Assembly: GCA_963565915.1 (NCBI GenBank)
Contig: OY751487.1
Span: 5,146,001-5,210,000, forward strand
Direction: 5' to 3'
Origin: Entoloma clypeatum
Lineage: Eukaryota; Basidiomycota; Agaricomycetes; Agaricales; Entolomataceae
DNA: 64,000 bases
Under the pieces are notes generated by a model that saw only the letters and a program-made list of their open reading frames with translations, was not told the DNA's origin and made no database searches. A program made the translations under genes and the position numbers. Shown here in pieces: positions 35,911 to 46,552 of the stretch (positions are counted from its first letter, which is position 1; each line of letters begins with the position of its first letter).

Positions 35911-36562
35911 TTTTGATTTTTTTTGGGCGGTCCACATGGTCTGTCTTTCTTGGGTGTTGTTGTTTTTTTGCTCCAGCTTTCGCGCGCTATCGGTTGTTTT
36001 GTCTGCTCTAAATTTATTGTAGAGTGCGTGAGGCATAATAGTTTTCTTTTTTTTTGGACATTGACAATGCCGACCTCGTCCGCTGATTTTTTGTGCATCT
36101 TGACATCGACACAATACGATTTATGCAAGCAAGAAGGACGAGCCCGTCAGGGCGTACACATGAGATCTGTGTAAATCGCCGCTGTATTTCTGAGAGGCAA
36201 ACAGCAAATTTCGTTTGGCCTTGAGTTCTTGCATGTCGATTTCTGCAGGAAATAAATACATTTGAAGTGTTAAAATACGAGAACATACCCATGACACTGG
36301 AGGGTTGGTATAATTTGCAAGTAACTTATGTGTGGTTGCGTGAGTCACAGATCACGCGATGCCCAGAGCTCATGCTCTTCTCCCATTCGGCACGTCGAAA
36401 ACTCGCTACACATTCGGGTTCAACGTTCAACGTTCAAAGCTCGAAGTCTCTTCAAGTTGGTTTACGAAAGAGGTGGCTTTACGGAACATTTTTCGGCTTG
36501 CTTCCAATGCCCTTACTAGCCCCGACTCCTCCCGGTCATACGTCAGAAGGGCAAAATCGAAC
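35911..36562. other. Region downstream of SKN7
   Basis: Probably SKN7 3' UTR and intergenic sequence. It contains a short tandem TCAACGTTCAACGTTCAA motif near 36420. No gene is recognised. Confidence 0.4.
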
Positions 36563-37272
36563 ATGATTGCTGACAGAAGGCCAACGATAACTCAAAGCCC
36601 AAAGGTGGCACAAACCACGATGGAGGCGGGGGTCATTCTCTGCGATCTCGTCACGTCGTACCACGTTCGAGTCATGCTTCCGTCTTAACGAAGCCAACCC
36701 GACGGTATCAAGCGATGTTACTGGTCTGGTTTTATCATGACGTTCCACGTCACTGGGATAAACTCGGTCTTTGGCATATTTCAGGTAAGTTATTATATCT
36801 TACGTCCGACGGGTTTGAGTACAGATCCCGAGCCCTTGTCGCTCCAGGAATTGTATACTTCACCTCAAACCAACATTAAGGATGCCCAACGCCAAGATGC
36901 CCTACTGTCTTTGGTGATCGGAACCGGATAGACATGGAGTGGGAGCATCTTCGTCAATCCCCTCATCGCCCGTGTGGATAACCTCAAAAAGATCACATTG
37001 CCCGGTCATGAGCCTTGGTCTCATCCTTTCCAGTTTCTCCACAAAAGTATGATTTGTTCTCTTCTTTCCATTTCATTTTTCAAAACCACGGTTCTAGGTA
37101 TGGCATCTATACTTCACACAGGCCCTTCTTTATGGAATCGGATCTTCGCTGTATTACTTCCCTATAAATAATGTCAATTACGCCCGTCTACTTCGACAAA
37201 CATCGGGGATTCGCTATGGGATTGATCCTTGCCGGCAGTGGCGTTGGAGGACTCGTCAGGATGCTGTGTTAG
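36563..37272 (+). pseudogene. Truncated MFS monocarboxylate-transporter-like pseudogene
   Basis: Fragments in order match the first four or so helices of fungal MCT-like MFS transporters: TGINSVFGIFQ, then ELYTSPQTNIKDAQRQDALL, TWSGSIFVNPLIARVDNLKK, MSLGLILSSFSTK, YFTQALLYGIGSSLYYFPI and TPVYFDKHRGFAMGLILAGS. The pieces are broken by an in-frame TAG between VIGTG and TWSG (near 36930), a frame change at ITLPG/VMSLG, and a 4-nt insertion at YYFPI/MSITP. The sequence stops at GGLVRMLC; the other eight helices are absent. Plausible splice sites (GTAAGT near 36785, CAG near 36848) remain. The 5' limit is uncertain. Confidence 0.75.
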
Positions 37273-37949
37273 TTATGTTCGATGGTTAGATGCAAGAGAC
37301 AAAGGGTGATGGCAATGGAAAGCATGATCCTAACCATGATCCGTTCTTGGGGGCTGGGGTTGGGGATTGGCATTAAAAATAAATAAAATGGATGTCAGCC
37401 TCGTTCATTTCATAAATGTTTCTAACTAGCAAAATAAGTTACGACCCTATCCTTCCTTCGTCATGGAAAGCTAAATAGATAAATTACACTGGTATACCCC
37501 GTCTTAACTTATGTTGTCTTGTATGACACGCTTTTCTCTATGCTAACCTGAAGATGCTGAAACCCGGACCCCGATTTATCGTATTCCTGTGAAACCTTCT
37601 GAATATCAGTGAGCCGGGGAACACGAAGACACAACGCACGAGTAACGCACTGTGGACATCGGCGTACGGAAAGAGTCAAGGGTCTTGTTAGTGACAGTGG
37701 GACGACGAGTGGGACGACGGTCCAGGCTCATAGATATCGAATTCTTGGCTTTGTGGGCGGACCACAGCTGGTGACGCGTATTTAGTCTGACAAATCGCGT
37801 GAGATGGCTAGCTGGATAAATACGATCGCAAAACTCTTCTTACGTAGCCAACAGGGAGTTTGCGTATACTAGATGCCATCAATGTAGGGAATCCTGAGCT
37901 CGATCGAATCAGAAGTGACATACATTTTCCGATCACAAAGTGCAGGCTC

Positions 37950-38068
37950 CATCAGCAAATCAGACATGTGCTACAGAGTGCTACATAGCACTCTGTAGCA
38001 TACATCCCTGAGAATGTAGTGCCCTATAGTGCCTATAGCAGCCATAGCACATGTCTGATTTGCTGATG
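37950..38068. mobile_element. 119-bp MITE (CATCAG termini, TC target duplication)
   Basis: Perfect 24-bp inverted termini at 37950-37973 and 38045-38068, starting CATCAGCAAATCAGACATGT, flanked on both sides by TC (37948-37949 and 38069-38070). The interior has a second palindrome (AGAGTGCTACATAGCACTCT) and several GCTA/TAGC words. No coding capacity. It interrupts the last coding part of the DUF6534 gene on the minus strand. Confidence 0.85.
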
Positions 38069-39659
38069 TCAAGAAGGCTAAATTGTTGTTCATCGTCAAC
38101 CACGGTCTTTGGGGTTCAATATTCGACTGCATAAGGGTAAGAGAGAATGTACGAACACAGATTAGAGCCACGATTGTCGCAACACTATAAGATGGAGTCG
38201 ATGATGTCAATGTCTCGCTGGGACGCGCTCTTCATGCGCACCTTGTCAGAGCACCGGTTTCAAACGTATAAAGGATGAGGGAATCGATGATTTGATCGAG
38301 GCTTGATACCAATTGTGGTCAGCCAGACGTGATATTAGGCATGAAAAATGTGAACGCAACCTTAAGGAGCGAGATCGACTACTCTGGAGCAGAAGGAACA
38401 ACGAGAGGGTGACTAAGATATCCACGATTGCGGAAAGTGAGAGACCAAGCGAGAATAGCCACTGGAAGACCGGTTAGAGAGTATGAGTGCCATGGTTGTA
38501 TTCCTTACTCGAAATTGCCCTCTGAATGCCGGGAATGTTCCGAGGCGCACCCTGCGCGTGAATCATTCAGAGGTTAGTAAACGGACTAAAGATGCGAGAG
38601 GACTAACATTTCGACGGTCGTGACTGGTGGATGAAGGTATTCAAAGGAACATTGTGAATATGTATTGAGGACTCACCGCAAGCCGTACCTACCGTACGTC
38701 ACATAGCATAGAAACCCCCGTCAAGTTGAAGAAGAGATGGTAGTCAACTTACAGAGGCGACAAACGGCAAGGAAAAGCTATCAGTCAACCAGGGATCAGA
38801 TATCGTCAGGGTCATCACTGGGGTGTGTCTCTTACTACTGGAATTGTAAGGAGCATTTTTCCTGTGCTCACTTCGAATGCTTTTCGTCAGGGTGCGTGGT
38901 TAAAACAATTGTGATAGACTCACGGCGGAAAATTCGATGCGCGAAAAAGCTTCGAGAATCGAGGACATAAGATAGTACATTAGACCGATGTGGACGTGAT
39001 CTTACCAATGGACGCGGAAGGTCATGATTGCCTGGGGGAACTTGTCAGATCGGGACAGAGGGCTGGATCACAGTTTCTTACCGTCAATGGAATCGTAAGC
39101 TATATCGATGAAGGTAACCGTTAGTGTGATATTGCAGTCGAAGAGTTCTCGAGACTCGAGGCGTACAGCAAGGGTCCTAGAACACCGCACCCAGTGGGTC
39201 AGTGACTTCTACCTTAATTGAGATGGTAATGATACTGACAGAGGAATCTTCAACACCCCATCCTTATTCCCGAAATGCGCGATAAGATAGTGCCAGACTG
39301 CCGCCAGAACGAGTCCGGTGTCAGTAATATCCATCGTCCTTCGAACGCGACGCTCTGATGAGTCCCTCAGAGATTGTTCAACTCGCTTACCATACCAGCA
39401 GAACCTGCGTCGATCTCGTATGAGCATAGTGCAGAGTGACATGTGAAGGAGGTACGCGTACCAATGCTTTCGTGTGCTTCGCGTCCAATGGAAATAATTT
39501 GAAGTAAAGCACCGCCTGCACTGCTACAACTCCGGACAGCCTACGTGCGGCGCTGACTTTTGAGAATTGTAGTATAGATCGAATAGTGATGACTCGCCCG
39601 GTAGCAAAGCAGGCTCCAAGGAAAAGAGCTCCTTGGTTTTTCGATACTACCCCAGCCAT
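37971..39659 (-). pseudogene. DUF6534-family membrane protein gene interrupted near its 3' end by a MITE (copy B)
   Basis: Exon order parallels copy A: MAGVVSKNQGALFLGACFAT, LSGVVAVQAVLYFKLFPLDA, a 14-nt microexon (VLLVW), MDITDTGLVLAAVWHYLIAH, FQWLFSLGLSLSAIVDILVT near 38410-38470, YTFETGALTS, VATIVALIC, and LTMNNNLAFL. There the reading enters the 119-bp MITE and ends after about 34 foreign residues at 37971. Beyond the MITE the family sequence resumes in frame (LHFVIGKMYVTS) to a TAG at 37869-37871. With the MITE and one copy of its 2-bp duplication ignored, the frame reads straight through, so the gene was intact before insertion. Intron 1 seems to use a GC donor (GCGAGT) where copy A has GTGAGT. 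The middle exons (38500-39240) are less certain. Confidence 0.75.
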
Positions 39660-41081
39660 AGGGGAAACAAAGGCGGCTGAAGAAAAGCCTCCCCCAACTG
39701 GCTATTGGTCTGGGTGGATATAATTCGGACGGCATGATTGACGACCACTTGATGAATTCCAGTAGCAGCTCGTCATCACTTTGCTGCACATGCCGGGTCA
39801 CGGGTGTACTGTATTGCATGTGTTTTATCATGATATGCCAGGCGATTGAACACCAGTGCTTGTCACTGCTTGAGAAGTTAGGCTGATATCTGACACTGAA
39901 CTGCATTATTAGGCCGTTACCCAAATGTCAGCGTAGCCATTGGAAAAGACATCTGATATGTACACTTACGGGCAGTGCCCCGTGTACGTAGTGCCTGGCC
40001 AGGTGCCAATGCCCAAATCCAGCCGAATTTCCGAGAAGTTCCTGCCGTTGCAGTTTTGGCCATATGATGATCAATTTCTCCCTCGCAGCAGAGATAAGAA
40101 TGCAGGGAATAGACCAGATCTAGGTTTGCTTTTCGGTTGACGATTTGAATTCGCAGTGGGTCAGTTTACTGGAGGGTTAAGCTTTTAAGCTTGGGGTTAT
40201 CCATTCATGCAGCAGGAGGTTCGAAAAGCAGCTCCAACCAAGGATCTTGTGCCACATGTACAAACACAAGCGACGGTGCCTGACGTGATGCATATCGCAT
40301 GAACGACTCTGAATGAACAGCCGGGAGATTCATTCGTCTGGCATGTCGAGAGCCGAATCCCTACTATACGACTCTAAAGGGGGCAATGAACAGAAAATTC
40401 AACGGAAAGTCGAGGCTAGTGAACGAGAAGTGACACAACGACGCCAAACATGGACCTGGGCCCCATTCGTTTTCTGAACAGTGTCCCTCTGGGCAGATAT
40501 CCGCCGCAAGGCCCGGGAGAGCAGTATCTAGAGTCCTTGGTTTGGAAATACGACCGAGAGATCTTCGACAAGGGTCCGCGGTCCAAGTTGGTATTGCGGG
40601 AAGAGCGCGGGGTGCTCGACACATACCGCTGTTTCACGGCTGCGTATACCGAGCCTGAAGGTTATTGATCTTGTACAACCTGTCTGAATGGCGTTTGCGA
40701 GATGCCGGGTAGGCGGATGATGGTATATGAGGTGGAGAATATATAGCAGGGGGCGGATAACTCAGCGGTCCCAATCCTTTCAAGAAGTTCGAATTGGACA
40801 GTACGCATTTTTTATTTAAATTGTGGACCAAACGCTCGTCAAATTATACAGCCTGGACATAAAAGAGTTGGCTTAAGCAGGATGAGGACTATATATCACT
40901 TACTATCAGGTTCAAATCATCGAGAGGGCTGTTTTGATCCTTGGTGTCGAGAAGCGTGACGTGACGGTGGTGTGACTTCTGAAGTTTCATGCTGACACCG
41001 AATTGTTGTTCCTTTCAGAACTGTTTGCGACGCGTTCTCTTCAAAAATATACCCCTTCAGCACGGCCTAGTCGGAATAATT
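39660..41081. other. Intergenic region between DUF6534 copy B and APN1
   Basis: No gene is recognised. An open frame at 40450-40668 (+, 72 codons) has unremarkable composition and an equally open antisense frame, so it is not called. The 3' part is the APN1 promoter. Confidence 0.4.
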
Positions 41082-42810
41082 ATGGTTGGAACGCGTAGAT
41101 CGAGCACTATGGCGCAGAACGACGCTGGACCAGAACGTTCTGCAAAGCGGGTGAAACTCGACCACGACAACGCCAAGACTTCGAATGGAACAGGACGTAT
41201 GTTATCTGACTTTCGAATATCATCTCCCAGCTTGTTAAGATGATATGTGTAGGATCGACTCAGGCAAAGCCTAAAAGGAAGTCTTCTACAAAACTTCCCG
41301 ACAAAGATAGCTTTGCAACGCGTGCCGAGAGTTTATGGAAGGTCGGTGCACACGTGTCGTCTGCAGGAGGGGTGGAAAATGCCATCGTTAATGCGGCAGC
41401 TATAGGGTACGTCGCGTGTCGCGATCCTGATACGTGCTGGTCTTAACGAAGACATCTAGGGCGAATGCATTCGCGCTTTTTCTTAAATCACAACGAAAAT
41501 GGACATCCCCGCCGTTGACTGTAGAATCTATATCTTTATTCAAGGCGCGAATGGAAGAACACGGGTATTCCGGCGGCGTCGTGTTGCCACATGGGTCCTA
41601 CCTCATAAATTTAGGCAACGTAGACGCGTACGCGGTTTCCCCTTTCTCGTTCCTGAAGACTTACCATCAGCCACAGAGAGAAACGAGAAAAGTCTTATCA
41701 ATGTTTTGTGGATGATATGAAGAGGTGTGAGCAGTTGGGCCTCGTGCTATACAACTTCCAGTTCGTGCCTTTCGTTCTGTCCGCTGGTCCTGTTGCAAAT
41801 TTCACGCCCATAGTCCCGGCTCTACAGTCGGTGCTGCCCCTCTAGAAAAATCGATCTCTCTCATTGCCGAATGTATCAATCGTGCTCACAAGGAAACCGG
41901 CACTGTGATAGCCGTTTTAGAGAACATGGCAGGCGCTGGAAACGTCATCGGGGGCGATTTCTCTCATCTGGCAAAAATCATATCTGAAGTCGAAGATAAG
42001 ACGAGAGTCGGAGTATGTCTGGATACTTGTATGTGTCTGTTGGTTTTTTCCCGCCCACTGGGTCATGACCATCTCCAGGTCATATGTTCGCTGCCGTGAG
42101 TTACCCTCGTCTCATTCAAGAAGCCTCTGTATATTGTCTCGTTACCAGGGTTATGATATCCGAAAAAAGGAAGATTGGGAGTGAGTGATTTGATCTATTT
42201 ACTCGTCTGTCCTCTGAGGTCTTCTTTCCCTTTAGCGCAACTTGTAACGACTTCTCGCAACCATCCCATGTTTGTCGTAACTCACCTTTTCATTCCAGTA
42301 GAAAAGTTTGATACCCAAGTTGGCCTCAAGTACCTGCGAGGCATGCACCTGAACGATTCCAAAGCAGCTTGCGGCTCGAAAAAGGACCGGCACGAGAACA
42401 TTGGACTGTGCGGCTCCTCCTAAAAGTCATTGCCCTTCGGCTGATTATTGTCATTTCGTATATACAGCGGCCATCTCGGGCTTCAAACTTTCCACCACAT
42501 CTTCAACGACCCTCGCGTACAGCACATCCCACTCGTCCTTGAGACGCCTAGTTTTGAGCTCCCGCAGCAGGTATGGGCAAAAGAAATCAAGGTCCTTAAC
42601 GGTCTTTCTGGATTGGAACTGAATTCTGGGGAAGGGGCAGAGGCGAAGCTGGAGAAGATGGTCGAGGAGATCCGCGAGACCGTAGGAAGTGCTGAGAAGG
42701 CTAGTGGAAAAGGCGTGGACAAGAGGAAGGCGCGGTCTGGAAGAGGGAAGAAGAAAGTAGAGGAGGAAGATGTTGAAAGTGAGGGTGAAGACGAAGATCA
42801 CGTTCGTTGA
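41082..42810 (+). CDS. APN1: AP endonuclease, endonuclease IV family
   Basis: Multi-exon gene for the TIM-barrel, zinc-dependent enzyme that incises abasic sites in base excision repair. Recognised blocks in order: [83 protein letters not shown] (His and Asp zinc ligands; HMFAA lies on a 17-nt exon), [31 protein letters not shown] and [10 protein letters not shown] (the last Glu is a metal ligand). N-terminal 60 residues are basic and low-complexity (KRVKLD, nuclear-signal-like); the C-terminus ends K/R/E-rich. An in-frame ATG at 40989 would add 31 residues, including LRRVLFKN, which could be a mitochondrial presequence. The start at 41082 is chosen as the shorter, conserved-looking option. 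Confidence 0.92.
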
Positions 42811-43175
42811 TCTTGTATCTTCCTATTGAACGTGAGGAAGTACATCTGCGCTTCCCGTCGCCGTCCGATACTAGCAACGGCGCCTTCTTGCTGCACCCTC
42901 CACTGCCGACTCTGGCGCGACCTATTGCCAGAAACCCGCATCGTGCACAAGTAAAGATTCGACGAAAGACTCAATTCGGTCTCATAGAGATTCTTCACGA
43001 CGTGAAATATTGTACAGTTGCCTAGAATTCATACTTACTACCAATGTTAACGTACTTCTGCGGGGAAAAAAATCACAATTCTGGCTGCCCACAGTCTCTA
43101 AAAATCCCCAATCCTCGGAGGAGGCTCCGCAAAGTCATCACCAAGACTCACCAAAAATTCCACTTCACTACCACG
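42811..43175. other. Intergenic region between APN1 and the DUF6914-like gene
   Basis: No gene seen; APN1 3' UTR and the promoter of the next gene are expected here. Confidence 0.4.
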
Positions 43176-43694
43176 ATGGGTGGCAACAAACCAAGACTCT
43201 ACATAGTCAATTTCTTCCGCACCCCCACACCAGGCCGTAACCCAGATCGCTACCATTGGGGCCTCACCAGCGGTCACAAGGGCGGCAGCATGAATGGGAT
43301 GCTCCTCTACCACGTACGCGATCAACCAACTCAAAACGGGGCGCAATGGATACTCGAACAGCCATTCCGTGAGCTCTCGACCGGACCCACGCCGTCGCTG
43401 CTCACCTTCACTGCCGTCGCCAAGATCACCAATTTGGCACGCCTGCAGCAGGTGATCCAGAATGTGCCTGTCGACACAAATGCGGCGTGGCAAACTTTCA
43501 ATTGTAGGATGTGGGTGGACCATGCGTTGGAGGCGATCGCGCAGGATGGCGGGTGTATTGGCACGAATGTATTGGGAAATGGGTGGGCAACGCTGGAGCA
43601 GCAGTGCGAAATTTTTGCGAATCCAATGAGGGAAATGCGAATTGCCGTGCAAGAGCTTCCGGTTCCGAGACCAATTCAAACTTTGGTCGGTTAG
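43176..43694 (+). CDS. DUF6914-like small protein
   Basis: A single exon of 172 residues. The N-terminus KPRLYIVNFFRTPTPGRNPD followed by RYHWGLTSGHK matches the pattern of agaricomycete DUF6914 proteins (a strand, then Y/RYHWALxxGPK). Later WILEQPFRELS, LLTFTAVAKITNLARLQQVI, VPVDTNAAWQTFNCRMWVDH and ALEAIAQDG also fit: small alpha/beta proteins with a C-x-x-W-V-x-x-A-L block, reminiscent of a papain-like Cys/His arrangement (here N-C-R-M-W-V). Function is unknown. ATG at 43176 is chosen because the homologous part begins directly after it. Convergent with the APH-type gene. Confidence 0.65.
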   Translation: MGGNKPRLYIVNFFRTPTPGRNPDRYHWGLTSGHKGGSMNGMLLYHVRDQPTQNGAQWILEQPFRELSTGPTPSLLTFTAVAKITNLARLQQVIQNVPVDTNAAWQTFNCRMWVDHALEAIAQDGGCIGTNVLGNGWATLEQQCEIFANPMREMRIAVQELPVPRPIQTLVG

Positions 43695-43806
43695 ATCATC
43701 CGATGATGGGTACGTGTGTGAAGGAGGGGAAAGCGAAAGAGGGAAGAGGAAGCCATGCCCGCATTTTACGAATGTGATCATATGAAAAGTTACTGAATAG
43801 CCATGC

Positions 43807-44745
43807 TCAAGGGCCATCGCAGAAGTATATCCTCCACAGATTATCCATGTCCAACTCCCTCGGGTACGGCGTCAAGAACTTGCTAATCTCCTCCCTCCTG
43901 ATAGAGTTCGAATTCATAGCAGTCGTGTACTCCCAATACGCGGGATAAAACCCGGCCATCTCGAAATCAATCAAGCCCACCACCTTACCACCCTTCACCA
44001 GAATATTGGAAAGACTGACATCCCCATGCGTGAACACTGTCTTGAGATGTCTCCCCTCCTGTTCCTTATGCATCTCAATCAACCTCTCTATATCCCTCTT
44101 CATCCGACCCTCCTCCATATTCTCCGTACTCTCGATTCCATTTCTCAAAAAATGATTGAACTCCCCTTCCGTCTTGAACGGTCCCATCCCCTTCGACCCC
44201 GCGGCGCCCCAAATCCGATGGTCATGTAAAGTTCCTCCATCAGCCGCACACACTGCCCCCGGTCTCATATTTTCTACTCCCCTCAACTCCTCCCACATTT
44301 CCTTCAACTGCTCCCAAATCACCTCCCTTTCCTCCTCTGACATTCGCCCCCACTTCTCTCCCAACATCTCTCCGTCAATCCTCTCCATCACGATATATGA
44401 ATTGCCACTTTTTTCATTGCGGAAGGCGCAATAAACTTTCGGGACAGGGACGGAGGTGGATGCAGCGACGAGCCGGAGCGCAGAGGCTTCGGCGAGGTGC
44501 ACAGTGCGTCCAAATTTGACGAGGCGCGTGCGGGATAGGTAGATAATGTTGGAGCTGGTGGGGGAGCGGTGAAGTGGGAGGTTTTGGAAGAAGGCAATTT
44601 TTGTTAGGACAATGCAGCGGTTGAGGAGGGTGGCTTTGTAGATGCGGGCAGGAGGAGCGGGAGGCGATGAGATCTGAATTTGAGGCCTAGTATGTATAAC
44701 GGACAAAAGCACTTATAGAATAGAATCAAGGAGTGGGACATACAT
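43807..44745 (-). CDS. APH-family phosphotransferase (aminoglycoside/choline kinase-like)
   Basis: The main exon (44686-43807) carries the fold: TRLVKFGRTVHLAEASALRL (beta-3 Lys), VPVPKVYCAF, SYIVMERIDG, catalytic loop FTHGDVSLSNILV (HGDxxxxN) and metal-binding GLIDFEMAGFYPAYWEY. Both catalytic Asp residues are present. Fungal members of this family are common; substrates are mostly unknown. The 5' end is uncertain: the main exon has no early ATG. A 57-nt intron (44743-44687) would create an ATG across the junction (AT then G), giving start MPQIQISSPP, which resembles family starts. An alternative is a longer first exon from an ATG at 45018. Confidence 0.75.
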
Positions 44746-45016
44746 TTTGGCAAAGGCGAGAGGTTCGCGGGTCAAGCAGGGATAACCGCTGATGAAAGAA
44801 TCCCTGATAAGATGTCGACTCGGCGCGCCCCAGCGCCGCGGGCCTCGGAGGTGAACACGATAGATGCTGTCGACAAAAAGGTGGCGGGCACCGTCTAAAA
44901 AGACGGAGGTCGACCTCGGAAACCGCGGCCGGAACTTCCCGCAGCCATCCTGCTTGCACTTGGCTTGCACAACATCGACCAACAACTTGAAGTCATGCCC
45001 ACAGGTAACGAAGCTC

Positions 45017-45380
45017 ATGCACAACAACACCGGCCCGGCTCCACCATCTCCACCCCCGATGCATGAGATGCCGACCTCGCCCCAGACAATCAACAACTAT
45101 GGCAGCGGTGATACATAACTGAAACTGCACGGTCGTCACCTTCAGGTGTTTCCATGTAGGAGCCGTAGCTCCCCTTACTGTCGAGGTAGAGTTTTCTACC
45201 TTCCTTGATTCATCTGGATACTACTGATGTGCAATGCATACTGCAGATAATCGGCCACCCCACGAAGAACGTGAGCAGCAAGAACGCCACGTTAACCATG
45301 GCGTCAGCGATGACGACCACATAAAGACATGGATCGACGGCACTGGCGTCATCCCCAACCCCGACCAGCAACCTAAATAA
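45017..45380 (+). CDS. Possible small two-exon gene, unknown function
   Basis: Exon 45017-45107 codes MHNNTGPAPPSPPPMHEMPT and then INNYGS; a GTGATA donor and CTGCAG acceptor (45246) lead to an open exon 45247-45380 (PPHEEREQQERHVNHG, DDDHIKTWIDGTGVIPNP) ending in TAA, in phase. The composition is protein-like and the exon is free of stops only in this frame. The donor is weak and nothing is recognised. It would overlap the possible long first exon of the APH gene on the other strand; only one is likely to be real. Confidence 0.28.
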
Positions 45381-46552
45381 CGACAGGTTCCAGGCAACGA
45401 CTTTACTGAGGTACACCTTCCACCTTACTTGCTAACGAAGACTCAAATTGGCACAGCACGACCGCCCACAAGCCGAACACTCGCATACGTCCCAAGAACA
45501 TGTCACAAAGAAGAAGAATCCTTGAACAAGAAGGTCATCAATAGTTACGAGGGAATCGACCCACCGCCACCGTCAACGGCGATGACCCAACGAACTGCTG
45601 GTGGATGTTTTGGTTAGTGTTTTACTCCCTTTCTCCATCCGTTTGATGCTGATGCCCTTTCTTGACAGGTCCGATGGTGCGCTTGATGGTCAAAGGGAAT
45701 GAACAGGATTCGGAATCAGGGGACTCAAGAAAGGGGTTACCAATGTACCGTTACATGGTGACTATTTTATGTACGTACCAAGTTATGGAATAGACATTGT
45801 TTTATCTGTCTATTTAAGAATGAAGAGCTGACGGAGTAGCCAGGGTATTGCACAACCCAAACTTAGACCCAGGACAATCTGGGAATTGCTTGGGAACACC
45901 GCCAACAGCGATGTACGGGCTGCTTCTACACAGCCTTGTTGGTGTCAGGGGGCATCATGATGAAAGGGTAGGCGTTCCCAGAGACAAAACTCAACTATTT
46001 ACGAGAGATCTATCAAATTTCGTGGCATCCGCCGGCATCCGGCCCGATCTCTGTGCCCCACGGACCGCAAGCATGTATGCAGTGAACTGAGGGGTTCGTT
46101 CTCGCTTTGGACCCGAGTCGTTGTTGACGAGGATTCTTGGTGGTGCCTTTCCCCTCCGCCTTGATCACTGGCGTAAACCTCGTTTCCAGGTAATCTGAAC
46201 TTGAAGATTACGGCATTTGTAGCTGTGGGGTTACTTTTCTTCTGATGGTGAGCTCTGATCTGATCATGAGTGGCATTTACGTCGAGCTTCCATCAAGGAT
46301 CCCGCGAAAGCCGCGATCACCCTTTGAATCCGCACCCCATAAGAATTCTATGATCATCATCCCGAAAAAGGTAAGTGGCAAAACGGCAATAATCAACCGT
46401 GCCCTGATATGATGCGGCAGTCCTTCTTGCAACTGATCAGGTTTCTCACTGATCAAGAATCACATACGAGGGCCGGCATAAATAGTCTCCGAAAGCTCGA
46501 CCTTCCTTCTCTCATTCCCAGATTCATCCCTCTGTTGAATCCTTTCGAGATC
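45381..46552. other. Intergenic region before the nitronate monooxygenase gene
   Basis: Only short open frames, none recognised. The 150 bp before 46553 is C/T-rich and likely the promoter and leader. Confidence 0.4.

Noticed and set aside
40450..40668. 72-codon plus-strand open frame before APN1
   Set aside because: The opposite strand is equally open and nothing is recognisable; no splice or promoter support.
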